NCBI RefSeq assembly: GCF_001995215.1
Contig: NZ_MUXN01000014.1
Span: 217,780 to 281,779 of the forward strand
Source of the DNA: Amycolatopsis azurea DSM 43854
Lineage (GTDB): Bacteria; Actinomycetota; Actinomycetes; Mycobacteriales; Pseudonocardiaceae
Length of the DNA stretch: 64,000 bases
Direction of reading: 5' to 3'
Positions 43,741-52,435 of the stretch are shown piece after piece. Within the stretch, counting starts at the first letter, position 1. Each line of letters begins with the position of its first letter. The notes below the pieces were generated by a model. That model did not search any database, was not told the origin of the DNA, and saw nothing but the letters and a program-made list of their open reading frames with translations. The position numbers and the translations under genes were made by a program.

Positions 43741-45027
43741 ATGTCGAGTTCAACGGTGAGCGACCAACTGGAAGAACCGCCCGCCGGCTGGCGTGCCCGG
43801 CTCCGCCAGGTCGGACCCGGGATCATGGCCGCGGCGACCGGGGTCGGCGCGGGCGACCTCGTCGCGACGATGGTGGCGGGCTCGCGTTTCGGGTACACGC
43901 TGCTGTGGGCGGTGCTCGTCGGGACGATCTTCAAACTCGCGCTGGCCGAGGCCGTCGGCCGCTGGCATCTGACCTCGGGACGGACGATCCTGTCCGGCTG
44001 GCGGACACTCGGGATCTGGGCGCTGATCTACTTCGGCGTCTACGCGGTGATCTGGGGATTCGTCTACGGCGCGACCGCGATGTCGGCGTCGGGCCTGCCG
44101 CTGAACGCGCTCTTCCCCGCGCTTTCGGTGCGGTACTGGGCGATGATCTGCGGCCTGCTCGGCTTCGCGCTGGTGTGGTTCGGCCGCTACGCGATCATCG
44201 AGAAACTGATGACGGTGCTCACCGGCGTGATGTTCGTGACCGTGGTCGGCACCGCGGTCCTCGTCGTCCCGGACTTCGCCGAGCTGTTCAAGGGCGCCGT
44301 CCCGACCCTGCCCGACGGTTCCCTCGTCTACATCCTCGGCTTGATCGGCGGCGTCGGCGGCACGATCACCATGGCGGCGTACGGCTACTGGACGCTCGCG
44401 AAGGGCTGGCGTTCGGCGAAATGGCTGCCGATGATGCGCACCGACAACGCCGTCGGATACGTCATGACCGGGATCTTCGTGATCGCGATGCTGATCGTCG
44501 GCGCGGAACTGCTGCTGGGCCAGAAGATCATCTCGGGCGACAAAGGCCTGCTGTTCCTCGGTGACACCCTCGCCGCCGACTACGGACACTGGGCGCGGAT
44601 CCCGTTCCTCATCGGCTTTTTCGCGGTCTCGTTCACGTCGGTGATCGGCGTCTGGCACGGCGTGAGCCTGCTCTTCGCGGACTGGTGGCGCATTCTGCGG
44701 CTGCCCGCGAACACCACGGAAAGTGTCGAGACGTATGAGAAGAAGGCCGGTGAACGCAGCGTCGCGTACCGGGGATACGTGCTGTGGCTGACCTTCCCCC
44801 CGATGGCGTTGCTGTTCCTGGACCAGCCCTTCCAGCTCACCGTGATCTACGGCGTGCTGGGCGCGTTGTTCATGCCGTTCCTGGCGGCGACCTTGCTGGT
44901 GCTGCTGAACACTTCGCGGGTACCGCGAGAGGGACGGTCGGGCTGGGTCTCGAATGGACTGCTGGGGATCTGCCTGGCGATGTTCGGGTACCTGGCGTAC
45001 ACGGAGGTCGTGAAGTTCTTCAGCTGA
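43741..45027 (+). CDS. NRAMP-family-related transporter
   Basis: 428 residues, about 11 helices, clearly NRAMP-like in the first helix pair (VGPGIMAAATGVGAGDL ... MVAGSRFGYTLLWAV). However, the canonical DPGN metal motif reads GAGD here, and the sixth-helix MPH motif is replaced by GTITMAAYGYW. It therefore probably moves something other than Mn2+/Fe2+, perhaps Mg2+ or a non-metal, by a LeuT-fold mechanism. ATG at 43741 is preferred over GTG at 43717 because of the promoter spacing. Divergent from hemB. Confidence 0.8.
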   Translation: MSSSTVSDQLEEPPAGWRARLRQVGPGIMAAATGVGAGDLVATMVAGSRFGYTLLWAVLVGTIFKLALAEAVGRWHLTSGRTILSGWRTLGIWALIYFGVYAVIWGFVYGATAMSASGLPLNALFPALSVRYWAMICGLLGFALVWFGRYAIIEKLMTVLTGVMFVTVVGTAVLVVPDFAELFKGAVPTLPDGSLVYILGLIGGVGGTITMAAYGYWTLAKGWRSAKWLPMMRTDNAVGYVMTGIFVIAMLIVGAELLLGQKIISGDKGLLFLGDTLAADYGHWARIPFLIGFFAVSFTSVIGVWHGVSLLFADWWRILRLPANTTESVETYEKKAGERSVAYRGYVLWLTFPPMALLFLDQPFQLTVIYGVLGALFMPFLAATLLVLLNTSRVPREGRSGWVSNGLLGICLAMFGYLAYTEVVKFFS

Positions 45028-45035
45028 GCGGGTCG

Positions 45036-45090
45036 GTCCGTGAAGGACTCCTTGAGGGACTCTGGGTCCCTCAAGGAGTCCTTCACGGAC
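45036..45090. terminator. perfect 25-bp hairpin between convergent genes
   Basis: Arms 45036-45060 and 45066-45090 (GTCCGTGAAGGACTCCTTGA...) are fully complementary around a 5-base loop. It starts 8 bases past the transporter stop and lies 13 bases past the end of the convergent secreted-protein gene; a bidirectional terminator. Confidence 0.85.
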
Positions 45091-45103
45091 GACCGGTATG
45101 TGG

Positions 45104-45502
45104 CTACAGCGGCACCGTCACCGTGTTGCACCCGGGCGTGGGGCCGACGGCGCAGGCGCTCACGACCAGCTCGGTGAAGGCGTCCGGCGCGGTGATCAGC
45201 TGCCGCTTCGACTCGTTGTCGGCGTCGACCTGCTGCAACACGGACTGCGGCCCGCGCAGGAGGAAGCGGGCGGTAAGGGACGAGGTCGACGAACTGTCGG
45301 TGACGGTGGCGATGATCCGGGTCAGGCCTCCGGTCCTCTCGACGGTGCCCTGCACGCTCTGCACCGTGCATCCGAGCGGGCTGCAGACCTGGAACGGCGT
45401 GGGCAACGGCGCACCGGCGGCGGTACCCGTGAGCCCGACGAAACCGAGCGCGAAAGCGCCGACGGCGGTACCGATCCGGGCGGCATGAACCAGTGATTTC
45501 AT
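45104..45502 (-). CDS. hypothetical secreted protein
   Basis: 132 residues with a signal peptide (KSLVHAARIGTAVGAFALGF, cleavage after about TAAGA). The mature part has four cysteines, two pairs likely to form disulfides (FQVCSPLGCTVQ near its start; SACAVGPTPGCNTV near its end), and a beta-rich middle. No family recognised. ATG at 45500-45502 has GGGGAG five bases upstream, better than GTG at 45508. Monocistronic, convergent with the NRAMP-related gene. Confidence 0.75.
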   Translation of the reverse strand: MKSLVHAARIGTAVGAFALGFVGLTGTAAGAPLPTPFQVCSPLGCTVQSVQGTVERTGGLTRIIATVTDSSSTSSLTARFLLRGPQSVLQQVDADNESKRQLITAPDAFTELVVSACAVGPTPGCNTVTVPL

Positions 45503-45585
45503 GATCACTCCCCAGTGATTTTCGGTGGAACGTCGACGCTAGCGTTCGCCGTCACCCGCCCGCCAAGGTTTCACCAGGGAATGAA

Positions 45586-45628
45586 AACGCCCCCTCACCC
45601 CGCGGGATTCGCGGAGTGAGGGGGCGTT
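45586..45628 (-). terminator. intrinsic terminator of rex-hemA-hemC-hemD
   Basis: A 13-bp stem (AACGCCCCCTCAC 45586-45598 with 45616-45628) is followed on the minus strand by TTTTC. It lies 13 bases past the hemD stop. Confidence 0.85.
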
Positions 45629-45641
45629 CCCTGCCTTCGGC

Positions 45642-47174
45642 TCAGGAGCGGCGGGCCCGCTTCGCCTTGCGCGGCGGCGGAAGCGCACCTTCGGCGCGGA
45701 GCCGCGCGGCGTGCTCGGCGAGCGCGTCGACCAGGTGCGGGACGTCGGCCTTCTCGGGCTGGACGTCGACCCGCAGCCCGAACTCCACGGCGGTTTCCGC
45801 GGTCTTCGGGCCGATGCACGCGACCAGCGTGCGGGTGTGCGGCTTGCCGGCGATGCCGACGAGGTTCCGCACGGTCGAGGACGAGGTGAAGCAGACCGCG
45901 TCGAAACCGCCGGTCTTGATCATCTCGCGGGTCTCGGCTGGCGGCGGGGCCGCCCGAACGGTGCGGTACGCCGTCACGTCGTCGATCTCCCAGCCGCGTT
46001 CACGCAGGCCGGCCGACAGGGTCTCGGTGGCGATGTCCGCCCGCGGCAGCAGCACGCGGTCGACCGGGTCGAGGACGTCGTCGTACGGCGGGAACTCGGC
46101 GAGGAGGCCCTCCGAGGACTGCTCGCCCTCCGGGATCAGCTCGGGGATGATGCCGAACGAGCGCACCTTCGCGGCCGTCGATTCGCCGACGCAGGCGATC
46201 TTCACGCCGGAGAACGCGCGGGCGTCGAGGCCGAACTCCTCGAACTTCTCCCATACCGCGCGGACGGCGTTGGTCGAGGTGAAGACGATCCACTGGTAGC
46301 GGCCGTCGACGAGACCCTTGACCGAACGCTCCATCTGGGCGGGGCTGCGCGGCGGCTCGACCGAGATGGTCGGGACCTCGTGCGAGGTGGCGCCGTGGCC
46401 GCGAAGCCGCTCCGCCATCTCACCGGCCTGCTCCTTGGTGCGCGGCACCAGGACCTTCCAGCCGTACAGCGCGCGCGACTCCCACCACGACAGCTTCGAG
46501 CGCTGGCCGACGGCCTGGCCGATGGTCACGATGAGCGGACCGACGAGCTCGCCCGCCTCGTTCGCGACGGTGGCCAGCGTGGTGTCCAGGGTGCGCTGGG
46601 TGTTGATGGTGCCGTTGGACGTCACCGCGACCGGGGTGGTCGGCGCCAGCCCGTGCTCGGTCAGCGCGGACGCGGCCTCGGCCAGGTGCGCCGACGTCGC
46701 GTGCAGCACGATCGGGCCCGGGGTGGCGGCCAGCGCGGCCCATTCGACGTCGCCGCGGACGTCGACCTCGGTGTGTGTGCCGCCGAGCGCGACACCGGCG
46801 TACGCCGGGACGGCGGCGCCGGGCGAGACGCCCGGGATGATGTCGAACACGGCGCTGGTCCGGGAAACGGCCTGCACCTCGGCGACGACGGCGGGCTGGG
46901 TCAGCGGGTCACCGGCGATCAGCCGGAGCACCAGCCGTCCGGCCTTGGCCTCGTTCACCAGGTCCTTGGCGACCTCGGTGGCCTCGCCGACGGCGGGGCG
47001 CACTTCGGCGCCTTCGGCGGCGAAAGCCAGGACGCCCGAAGGGACGTCCGGGTCGGTCACCACGACCTCGGCCTTGGCGAGCAGCTCCTGAGCGCGGACG
47101 GTCAGCAGACCGGCGTCACCGGGGCCCGAGCCCACGAAGGCGACACGCCCGGTGGTCTTACGCGCGGGGGTCAT
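45642..47174 (-). CDS. hemD: uroporphyrinogen-III synthase fused to uroporphyrinogen methyltransferase-like domain
   Basis: 510-residue two-domain protein. Residues ~8-240 are a CobA/SUMT-like methyltransferase (VGSGPGDAGLLTVRAQELL, IAGDPLTQPAVVAEV, IIPGVSPGAAVPAYAG). Residues ~255-490 are HemD, which cyclises hydroxymethylbilane to uroporphyrinogen III (VLVPRTKEQAGEMAERLRG, VFTSTNAVRAVW, CFTSSSTVRNLVG). The fusion is normal in actinobacteria and joins heme and siroheme/cobalamin branches. ATG at 47172-47174 with GAGGAG upstream. Last gene of the rex-hem operon. Confidence 0.92.
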   Translation of the reverse strand: MTPARKTTGRVAFVGSGPGDAGLLTVRAQELLAKAEVVVTDPDVPSGVLAFAAEGAEVRPAVGEATEVAKDLVNEAKAGRLVLRLIAGDPLTQPAVVAEVQAVSRTSAVFDIIPGVSPGAAVPAYAGVALGGTHTEVDVRGDVEWAALAATPGPIVLHATSAHLAEAASALTEHGLAPTTPVAVTSNGTINTQRTLDTTLATVANEAGELVGPLIVTIGQAVGQRSKLSWWESRALYGWKVLVPRTKEQAGEMAERLRGHGATSHEVPTISVEPPRSPAQMERSVKGLVDGRYQWIVFTSTNAVRAVWEKFEEFGLDARAFSGVKIACVGESTAAKVRSFGIIPELIPEGEQSSEGLLAEFPPYDDVLDPVDRVLLPRADIATETLSAGLRERGWEIDDVTAYRTVRAAPPPAETREMIKTGGFDAVCFTSSSTVRNLVGIAGKPHTRTLVACIGPKTAETAVEFGLRVDVQPEKADVPHLVDALAEHAARLRAEGALPPPRKAKRARRS

Positions 47175-47234
47175 CTGTGCGTTCTCCTCTTGAGCGGCCG
47201 CAGTCGAGCGCGGCCCTACCTTCAACGTTCTGAC

Positions 47235-48182
47235 TCACTGGGCGGGGCCGGACAGCGCGCCCGCCCCCAGGTCGAGCAGCTCGGCGGCCAGTGTCCGGCC
47301 GAGCTGTTCAGCATCACGGATGTCGGCGAGCGCGGAAGCGCGCACCATGTCGACCGCGTCCCCGTCCACTTCGACGGCGGCGGTGCCCCGCAGCGAGATC
47401 CGCTCGATGACCCGCCCTTCGGCGTCCAGGTCCTCGACGATCTCCGCCAGCGCTCCGACCGGTGCGCTGCACCCGGCTTCCAGCGCCGCGAGCAACGCCC
47501 GCTCGGCGGTCGCCACGGCACGGGTGCCTTCATCGTCCACTGTGGACCCGAGCAGGTGCTCGATGTCCACGTCACCGGTCCGGCACTCCACCGCCAGCGC
47601 ACCCTGCGCGGGCGCGGGCAGCATCTGGATCGGGTCGAGGGTCTCGGTGATCTCCTCCGCCCGGCCGATCCTGGCCAGTCCGGCACGCGCCAGGACGACG
47701 GCGTCGAGCTCTCCGTCGGTCACCTTGCGCATGCGGGTGTCGATATTGCCTCGGATCGGCACGATTTCCAAACCGAGACCGAGTGAACGCAGTTGCGCGG
47801 TGCGCCGCGGCGAGCCGGTACCGACGGTCGAACCCGGCGGGAGCTCACCCAGGGTGAGCCCGTCGCGCGCGATCAGGGCGTCACGCGGGTCTTCGCGGCG
47901 CGGCACGGCGGCGAGCGTGATGCCCGCCTCCGGCTTCGTCGGCAGGTCCTTGTACGAGTGGACGATGACGTCGACTTCCTCGCGCAGCAAGGCTTCGCGC
48001 AGCGCGGAAGTGAAGACGCCGACCCCGATCGTCGGAATCGGCGCGGACGACTTGTCGCCGGGGGTCGTCACGGTGACGAGCTCGACCTCGGCCCCGGTGG
48101 CCCGCAGGGCGTCGGCGATGGTGCCGGTCTGCGCGAGGGCGAGTTTGCTGCCGCGCGTGCCGATGCGGATGACTCTGCTCAC
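47235..48182 (-). CDS. hemC: hydroxymethylbilane synthase (porphobilinogen deaminase)
   Basis: Polymerises four porphobilinogens to hydroxymethylbilane; 315 residues. The cysteine carrying the dipyrromethane cofactor is C238 in LEAGCSAPVGA. VHSYKDLPT holds the catalytic Asp, and RIGTRGSKLALAQ is the N-terminal signature. GTG at 48180-48182, seven bases after the hemA stop. Confidence 0.96.
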   Translation of the reverse strand: MSRVIRIGTRGSKLALAQTGTIADALRATGAEVELVTVTTPGDKSSAPIPTIGVGVFTSALREALLREEVDVIVHSYKDLPTKPEAGITLAAVPRREDPRDALIARDGLTLGELPPGSTVGTGSPRRTAQLRSLGLGLEIVPIRGNIDTRMRKVTDGELDAVVLARAGLARIGRAEEITETLDPIQMLPAPAQGALAVECRTGDVDIEHLLGSTVDDEGTRAVATAERALLAALEAGCSAPVGALAEIVEDLDAEGRVIERISLRGTAAVEVDGDAVDMVRASALADIRDAEQLGRTLAAELLDLGAGALSGPAQ

Positions 48183-48189
48183 TTGATGA

Positions 48190-49494
48190 TCACTCGTCTT
48201 TCGGCGTCGTGGGACTCGCCACCGCGGCGGGCGCCTGCGGGTCGAGGCAGAACAGCTCGCGCAGCGCGTTGGCGTAATCGGTGTCGGCCGTCTCGGCGGC
48301 CAGCTGCTTGACCCGCACCGTCGGCGCGTGCAGCAGCTTGTCGACCACGCGGCGGACCGTGCGGCCGACCTCCTCGCGGACCCCGGCTTCGAGGTCCGGC
48401 AGGCGGTTGTCCAGGCGCAGCAGTTCGGCGTCGACCACCTCGGCCGCCCGGCGCCGCAGCGCCGTCACCGTCGGGGTGACCTCGGCGCTGCGCTGACCGG
48501 CGAGGTACTCGCGCACCTCGTCGAGCACGATGCCGGTGGCCTTCGCGGTCTGGCGTTCGGTGGTCGGGGTGCCCGCTTCGCGCATGCGGCGCTGGATGGT
48601 CTCGAGGTCGACCACGGTGACGTCGGCCAGCTCGGCGACGTCGTGGTCGACGTCGCGCGGGAGGCCGAGGTCGCAGACGACCAGCGGTCGCCCGGCGCGG
48701 GCCGGGACGTGTTCGGCGGCGAACACCGCGGCCTGCGCGCCGGTGCAGCAGACGACGACGTCCGCCTCGGCGACGGCGGCGGCGATCCCGCTCATCTGGA
48801 CGGCCTTCGCGGGCACTCCCTGCTCGACGCTCGCGGCGGCGAGGCGGGCGGCCCTGGCCTCGGTCCGGTTGGCGATGGCGATCTCGCCGATCCCGGATTT
48901 GCGCAGGTGGGAAGCGGTGAGCGCGCCCATCGACCCGGCGCCGACGATCAGCGCGCGCTTGCCTGCGATGTCCCCGGCCGCGGCCAGCGCCTCGGAGACG
49001 ACCGACGCGCCGAGCTGGTCCAGCCCGGTCTCGGTGTGGACGCGTTTGCCGACGCGCAGCGTGGTCTGGATCAGCTCGTGCAGCGTGCGGCCGACGGTGC
49101 CCGCCTCACGCGCGGTGGCGTACGAGGACCGGATCTGCCCGAGGATCTGCGTCTCGCCGACGACCATCGAGTCCAACCCGGAGGTGACCGAGAACAGGTG
49201 CTCGATCGCGGCGCCCGCATAGTGCACGTACAGCGAGTCGTAGAGGTCCGCGGGCTGCATCCCGGCCTGGCGGGCGAGCACGTCGGAGACGTCGTTGAGG
49301 CCACCGTGGAAGGTCTCGACGACGGCGTAGACCTCGATGCGGTTGCAGGTCGAGACGAGGATCGCCTCGCTGACGTGCTCGGCCTGCTGCAGTTCGTGGA
49401 GCACCTTGGTCACGTCGGTCGCGGGGACCGCGACGCGTTCCAAGGTGCTCAGCTCGGCACTGCGGTGCGAGAGACCGACCGCCAACACGCTCAT
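48190..49494 (-). CDS. hemA: glutamyl-tRNA reductase
   Basis: First enzyme of the C5 pathway: reduces glutamyl-tRNA to glutamate-1-semialdehyde with NADPH; 434 residues. Catalytic C50 lies in LVSTCNRIEVYAV, VVGETQILGQIRSSYATA is the substrate loop, and IVGAGSMGALTA the NADPH loop. The C-terminal helical dimerisation domain is complete. ATG at 49492-49494, two bases after the rex stop. Control by Rex through the shared promoter would match heme supply to redox state. Confidence 0.96.
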   Translation of the reverse strand: MSVLAVGLSHRSAELSTLERVAVPATDVTKVLHELQQAEHVSEAILVSTCNRIEVYAVVETFHGGLNDVSDVLARQAGMQPADLYDSLYVHYAGAAIEHLFSVTSGLDSMVVGETQILGQIRSSYATAREAGTVGRTLHELIQTTLRVGKRVHTETGLDQLGASVVSEALAAAGDIAGKRALIVGAGSMGALTASHLRKSGIGEIAIANRTEARAARLAAASVEQGVPAKAVQMSGIAAAVAEADVVVCCTGAQAAVFAAEHVPARAGRPLVVCDLGLPRDVDHDVAELADVTVVDLETIQRRMREAGTPTTERQTAKATGIVLDEVREYLAGQRSAEVTPTVTALRRRAAEVVDAELLRLDNRLPDLEAGVREEVGRTVRRVVDKLLHAPTVRVKQLAAETADTDYANALRELFCLDPQAPAAVASPTTPKDE

Positions 49495-49496
49495 TT

Positions 49497-50357
49497 TCAG
49501 CGCACCACCATTCCGTTGCCGTGGCCGTTCACGCTGCCATTCTCGGCGCCCCCAGGGCCACCGTCTCCTCCGCCGTTGCCGTTGGCGGCCAGATCCGCGC
49601 GGCGAGCGACGTGGAACGACAGGATCTGCAGTTCGACCGCGAGGTCGACCTTGCGCACCTCGATATGTGCCGGAACTTGCAGCACCACCGGGGCGAAGTT
49701 GAGGATGCACTGCACGCCACCTGCGACAAGGCGGTCACAGACCGACTGCGCGGCGGTGGGCGGAGTGGCGATGACGCCGATGGAGATCTGCCGTTCGGCG
49801 CAGACTTTGGGGATCTCGTCGAGATGCGAGACCGGGAGGCCGCCGACCGGGACACCGACCAGATCGGGGTCGAGGTCGAACAGCGCCTCGACCGGGAACC
49901 CGCGGCCGGGGAACCCGCCGTAGTTGGCCAGCGCGTGCCCGAGGTTACCGATACCGACCACGGCGACCTTGTGCTTGCGGGTCAGGCCGAGGATCCGTTC
50001 GATCTGGCTGACCAGGACCTGGACGTCGTAGCCGACGCCGCGGGTGCCGTAGGAGCCCAGGTAGGACAGGTCCTTGCGCAGTTTCGCGGAGTTGACTCCC
50101 GCGGCCTGGGAAAGTTCCTCGCTGGAGATCGTCGTCGCGCCCTGCTCGGCCAGTCCGGAGAGGACACGGAGGTAGACGGCGAGGCGGGCGACCGCGGCCT
50201 CGGGGATCGACTTCGCGCGGACCGCTTCCGGCTCGGCTGCGGCCTCGACGGCGGGCATCTCCGCGGTGGGCGCGTTGTCGGCGTCCGGTGTCACCCGGGT
50301 GCGCCGGCCTCGTTGCGACACCACGCTTGTCCGCTCCTCTGGTCCTGCTGACGACAT
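49497..50357 (-). CDS. rex: redox-sensing transcriptional repressor Rex
   Basis: Winged-helix repressor that releases DNA when NADH rises; 286 residues from ATG 50355-50357. DNA-binding domain about 54-115 (TISSEELSQAAGVNSAKLRKDLSYLGSYG, quoted part SSEELSQAAGVNSAKLRKD), then a Rossmann NADH domain with VVGIGNLGHALANYGGF (from 134) and the C-terminal swapped helix LQILSFHVARR. A GTG at 50324, about nine bases after GGAG, is a plausible alternative start. A Gly/Asn-rich tail ends the protein. First gene of rex-hemA-hemC-hemD, as in Streptomyces. Confidence 0.93.
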   Translation of the reverse strand: MSSAGPEERTSVVSQRGRRTRVTPDADNAPTAEMPAVEAAAEPEAVRAKSIPEAAVARLAVYLRVLSGLAEQGATTISSEELSQAAGVNSAKLRKDLSYLGSYGTRGVGYDVQVLVSQIERILGLTRKHKVAVVGIGNLGHALANYGGFPGRGFPVEALFDLDPDLVGVPVGGLPVSHLDEIPKVCAERQISIGVIATPPTAAQSVCDRLVAGGVQCILNFAPVVLQVPAHIEVRKVDLAVELQILSFHVARRADLAANGNGGGDGGPGGAENGSVNGHGNGMVVR

Positions 50358-50440
50358 GATTCGCCCGAACCTGGAAATCGGCTCTTGACCCGCGGCGCTG
50401 AGTCCGGTTCGATGCCGGGCGCTCCGGTGGCGACGTATCT

Positions 50441-50469
50441 ACGGTAGCCACTTGTGAACGCAGGCACAA
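50441..50469 (-). promoter_or_regulatory. rex-hem promoter with overlapping Rex-type operator
   Basis: TTGTGAA-CGCA-GGCACAA (50452-50469) matches the Rex consensus with two mismatches in one half. On the minus strand it covers the -35-like TTGTGC (50464-50469) and spacer of a promoter with TACCGT at 50441-50446 (17-base spacer). This fits autoregulation. Confidence 0.65.
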
Positions 50470-50531
50470 AGTCACTGGTAGGTGCTGTGGTCAAGGTCGC
50501 GTAAGGCCCGCCTCGGTCGTCCGGGCGCGTG

Positions 50532-50579
50532 GGTCGTGAGTGGTAAGTGTCGTTCTAACGACACTTACCACTCACGACC
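50532..50579. repeat. long palindrome, GGTCGTGAGTGGTAA family, copy 2
   Basis: 23-base arms 50532-50554 and 50557-50579 are perfectly complementary around a 2-base centre; TTCTAA at the centre is shared with copy 1 at 16892-16963. It follows the stop of the minus-strand oxidoreductase gene at 50595 by 15 bases. Confidence 0.85.
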
Positions 50580-50594
50580 ACGGTGACCGAGGCT

Positions 50595-52130
50595 CTAGCG
50601 CGCGTTGACCGTCACCTTGTGCCATCCGGTGGCACCGTCGGGCACGGTTCCGGCGACCTCTTGCGTCTGCGTGTAGCCGGACTGGTCCGTGGCCCGGACG
50701 GCGATCTCGTGCTGACCAGGGCCGACCCAGACCTCGGTCCACCACATCCGCCAGGTGTCCTTCGACGTCTCGGCGGACAGGACGGTCTCCTTCCACGGCC
50801 CTTGATCGACCCGGACCTCGACCTTGGCGACGCCGGTGTGCTGCGCCCACGCGCTCCCGGACACCACGACCTTCCCGGCGGTCACCGCCGAACCGGGCGC
50901 GTCGATCCGCGACTGCGTCTTCACCGGTCCCTCGCGGCCCCAGCCCCGGTCGAGCCAGTACGCCCGGCGCTCCTCCCAGGTGGTGATCTCCAGCTCGGTG
51001 ACCCATTTCGTGGCGGACACGTAGCCGTACAGCCCGGGGATCACGATCCGCGCGGGGAAGCCGTGTTCGATCGGGAGCGGTTCGCCGTCCATGCCGATCG
51101 CGAGCATCGCGCCTCGGCGCGGGTCCAGGGCCGCTTCGACCGGGGTGCCGCAGGTCCAGCCGTCGACGCTGGTCGCGAACAGCTGCTCGGCGCCGGGTTT
51201 GACGCCCGCCTCCAGCAGCAGGTCGCGCAGGTCGACGCCGATCCAGCGCGCGTTGGAGATGTACGGGCCGCCGACCTCGTTGGAGACGCAGCACAGGGTG
51301 ACGTCGCGTTCGATCAGCGGCCGCGAGCGGATGTCCTCATACCGGTAAGTGACCTCACGGTCGACCATCCCGCGGACCTGGAGGCTCCAGTCCTCGGTGC
51401 GGACCTGCGGGACCACCAGGGCCGTGTCGATCCGATAGAAATCCTTCGAAGGAGTGAGATACGGCGGGGTGCCGAACTTCACGAAGTCCGCGTCGGGCGG
51501 GATCGGCGGCGCGGTCCTGGCCGGGACGAGCCTCCCGACGGCGGCACGCGACTCCTCGGCGTTCTTCCTGGTCCCCGCGATCTGGCCGACCAGCGCGGCG
51601 ACGCCGGCCCCGGCCGCGACGGAAATACCAGTGACCAGCACCTTCCGCCTGCCCGGCCCCTCGCCTTCACGGTCGTCGAAGAACACCTTCGGGCGAAAGA
51701 ACAGATGCAGCCTGGTGAAGACGACGAGCCCGGCGACCGTCGCGGCCACCGGCGCCAGCAGCGCGATCTGCCCGAGGTCGGTGCGCGCGTAGACGGCGGC
51801 GACGCCAGCCGCGCCCAGGACGCCGACGAGCACCTGCCCCGGCAGCGGCTTGCTCCGCGAAAGCTGCCCGGCGAGCAGCGCGAATAGCACCAGGACCACG
51901 GCCAGGCCGATCTTGAGGATGGGCTTGTCCCACGTCTCCAGGGTCCGCTCGGCCCAGGCCACGACCGCGTGCGGGCTGTGGTCGATGACGAAGTTCGCGA
52001 CGGCGACGAACGGCGAGGCCGTGTACCCGACGAAGCCCGCGACGAGATGACCGACGCCGAGGGCGGCCGCCAGTGTCAGGAGGCCGGTCAGTGCGGCTTG
52101 GCGGAAGGTGAGCCTGCGTTCGTCGTCCAC
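50595..52130 (-). CDS. molybdopterin-dependent sulfite-oxidase-like protein with membrane anchor
   Basis: 511 residues. The N-terminal ~190 residues carry about five helices, then come a sulfite-oxidase-type molybdopterin domain and a C-terminal Mo-co dimerisation domain. The molybdenum-binding Cys is in DVTLCCVSNEVGG (C280 or C281), with SVDGWTCGTPVEAAL and HGFPARIVIPGLYGY further on. Similar proteins are found in many actinobacteria; substrate unknown. GTG at 52128-52130. The catalytic domain is probably outside the cell. Confidence 0.87.
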   Translation of the reverse strand: MDDERRLTFRQAALTGLLTLAAALGVGHLVAGFVGYTASPFVAVANFVIDHSPHAVVAWAERTLETWDKPILKIGLAVVLVLFALLAGQLSRSKPLPGQVLVGVLGAAGVAAVYARTDLGQIALLAPVAATVAGLVVFTRLHLFFRPKVFFDDREGEGPGRRKVLVTGISVAAGAGVAALVGQIAGTRKNAEESRAAVGRLVPARTAPPIPPDADFVKFGTPPYLTPSKDFYRIDTALVVPQVRTEDWSLQVRGMVDREVTYRYEDIRSRPLIERDVTLCCVSNEVGGPYISNARWIGVDLRDLLLEAGVKPGAEQLFATSVDGWTCGTPVEAALDPRRGAMLAIGMDGEPLPIEHGFPARIVIPGLYGYVSATKWVTELEITTWEERRAYWLDRGWGREGPVKTQSRIDAPGSAVTAGKVVVSGSAWAQHTGVAKVEVRVDQGPWKETVLSAETSKDTWRMWWTEVWVGPGQHEIAVRATDQSGYTQTQEVAGTVPDGATGWHKVTVNAR

Positions 52131-52188
52131 GACTCCATCTTCGGAGCGAATGCCGGTCCGGGTCGGCCGATCGCCCCTTACGAGTGTG

Positions 52189-52425
52189 TTACGCCAGTGC
52201 TTTCCGGAGCCTGTCCTCTTCGACGCGCCAGTAGCCGTGCTCGGCGTCGTCGATCAGGATCACCGGCACGCGGTCGCCGTATTCGGCCCGCCATTCGGGA
52301 TCGCTGTCGACGTCCTGCGCGGACCAGGCGACGCCCAGCTCGCCGCAGATCCGCTCGATGTCCTGTTCCGCGACCTCGCACAGGTGGCACCCGGTGCGGG
52401 TCATGACGGTCACGTGATGCGCCAT
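52189..52425 (-). CDS. glutaredoxin-like protein
   Basis: 78 residues with the redox pair CHLC (C13, C16) in TRTGCHLCEVAEQDIERI and the cis-Pro in GDRVPVILIDD. It is a short single-domain thioredoxin-fold protein (DUF836-like). In mycobacteria a similar gene lies just before hemA. Stop TAA. It is ten bases from the synthetase gene upstream on the same strand. Partner unknown. Confidence 0.87.
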   Translation of the reverse strand: MAHHVTVMTRTGCHLCEVAEQDIERICGELGVAWSAQDVDSDPEWRAEYGDRVPVILIDDAEHGYWRVEEDRLRKALA

Positions 52426-52435
52426 GGCCCCATGT

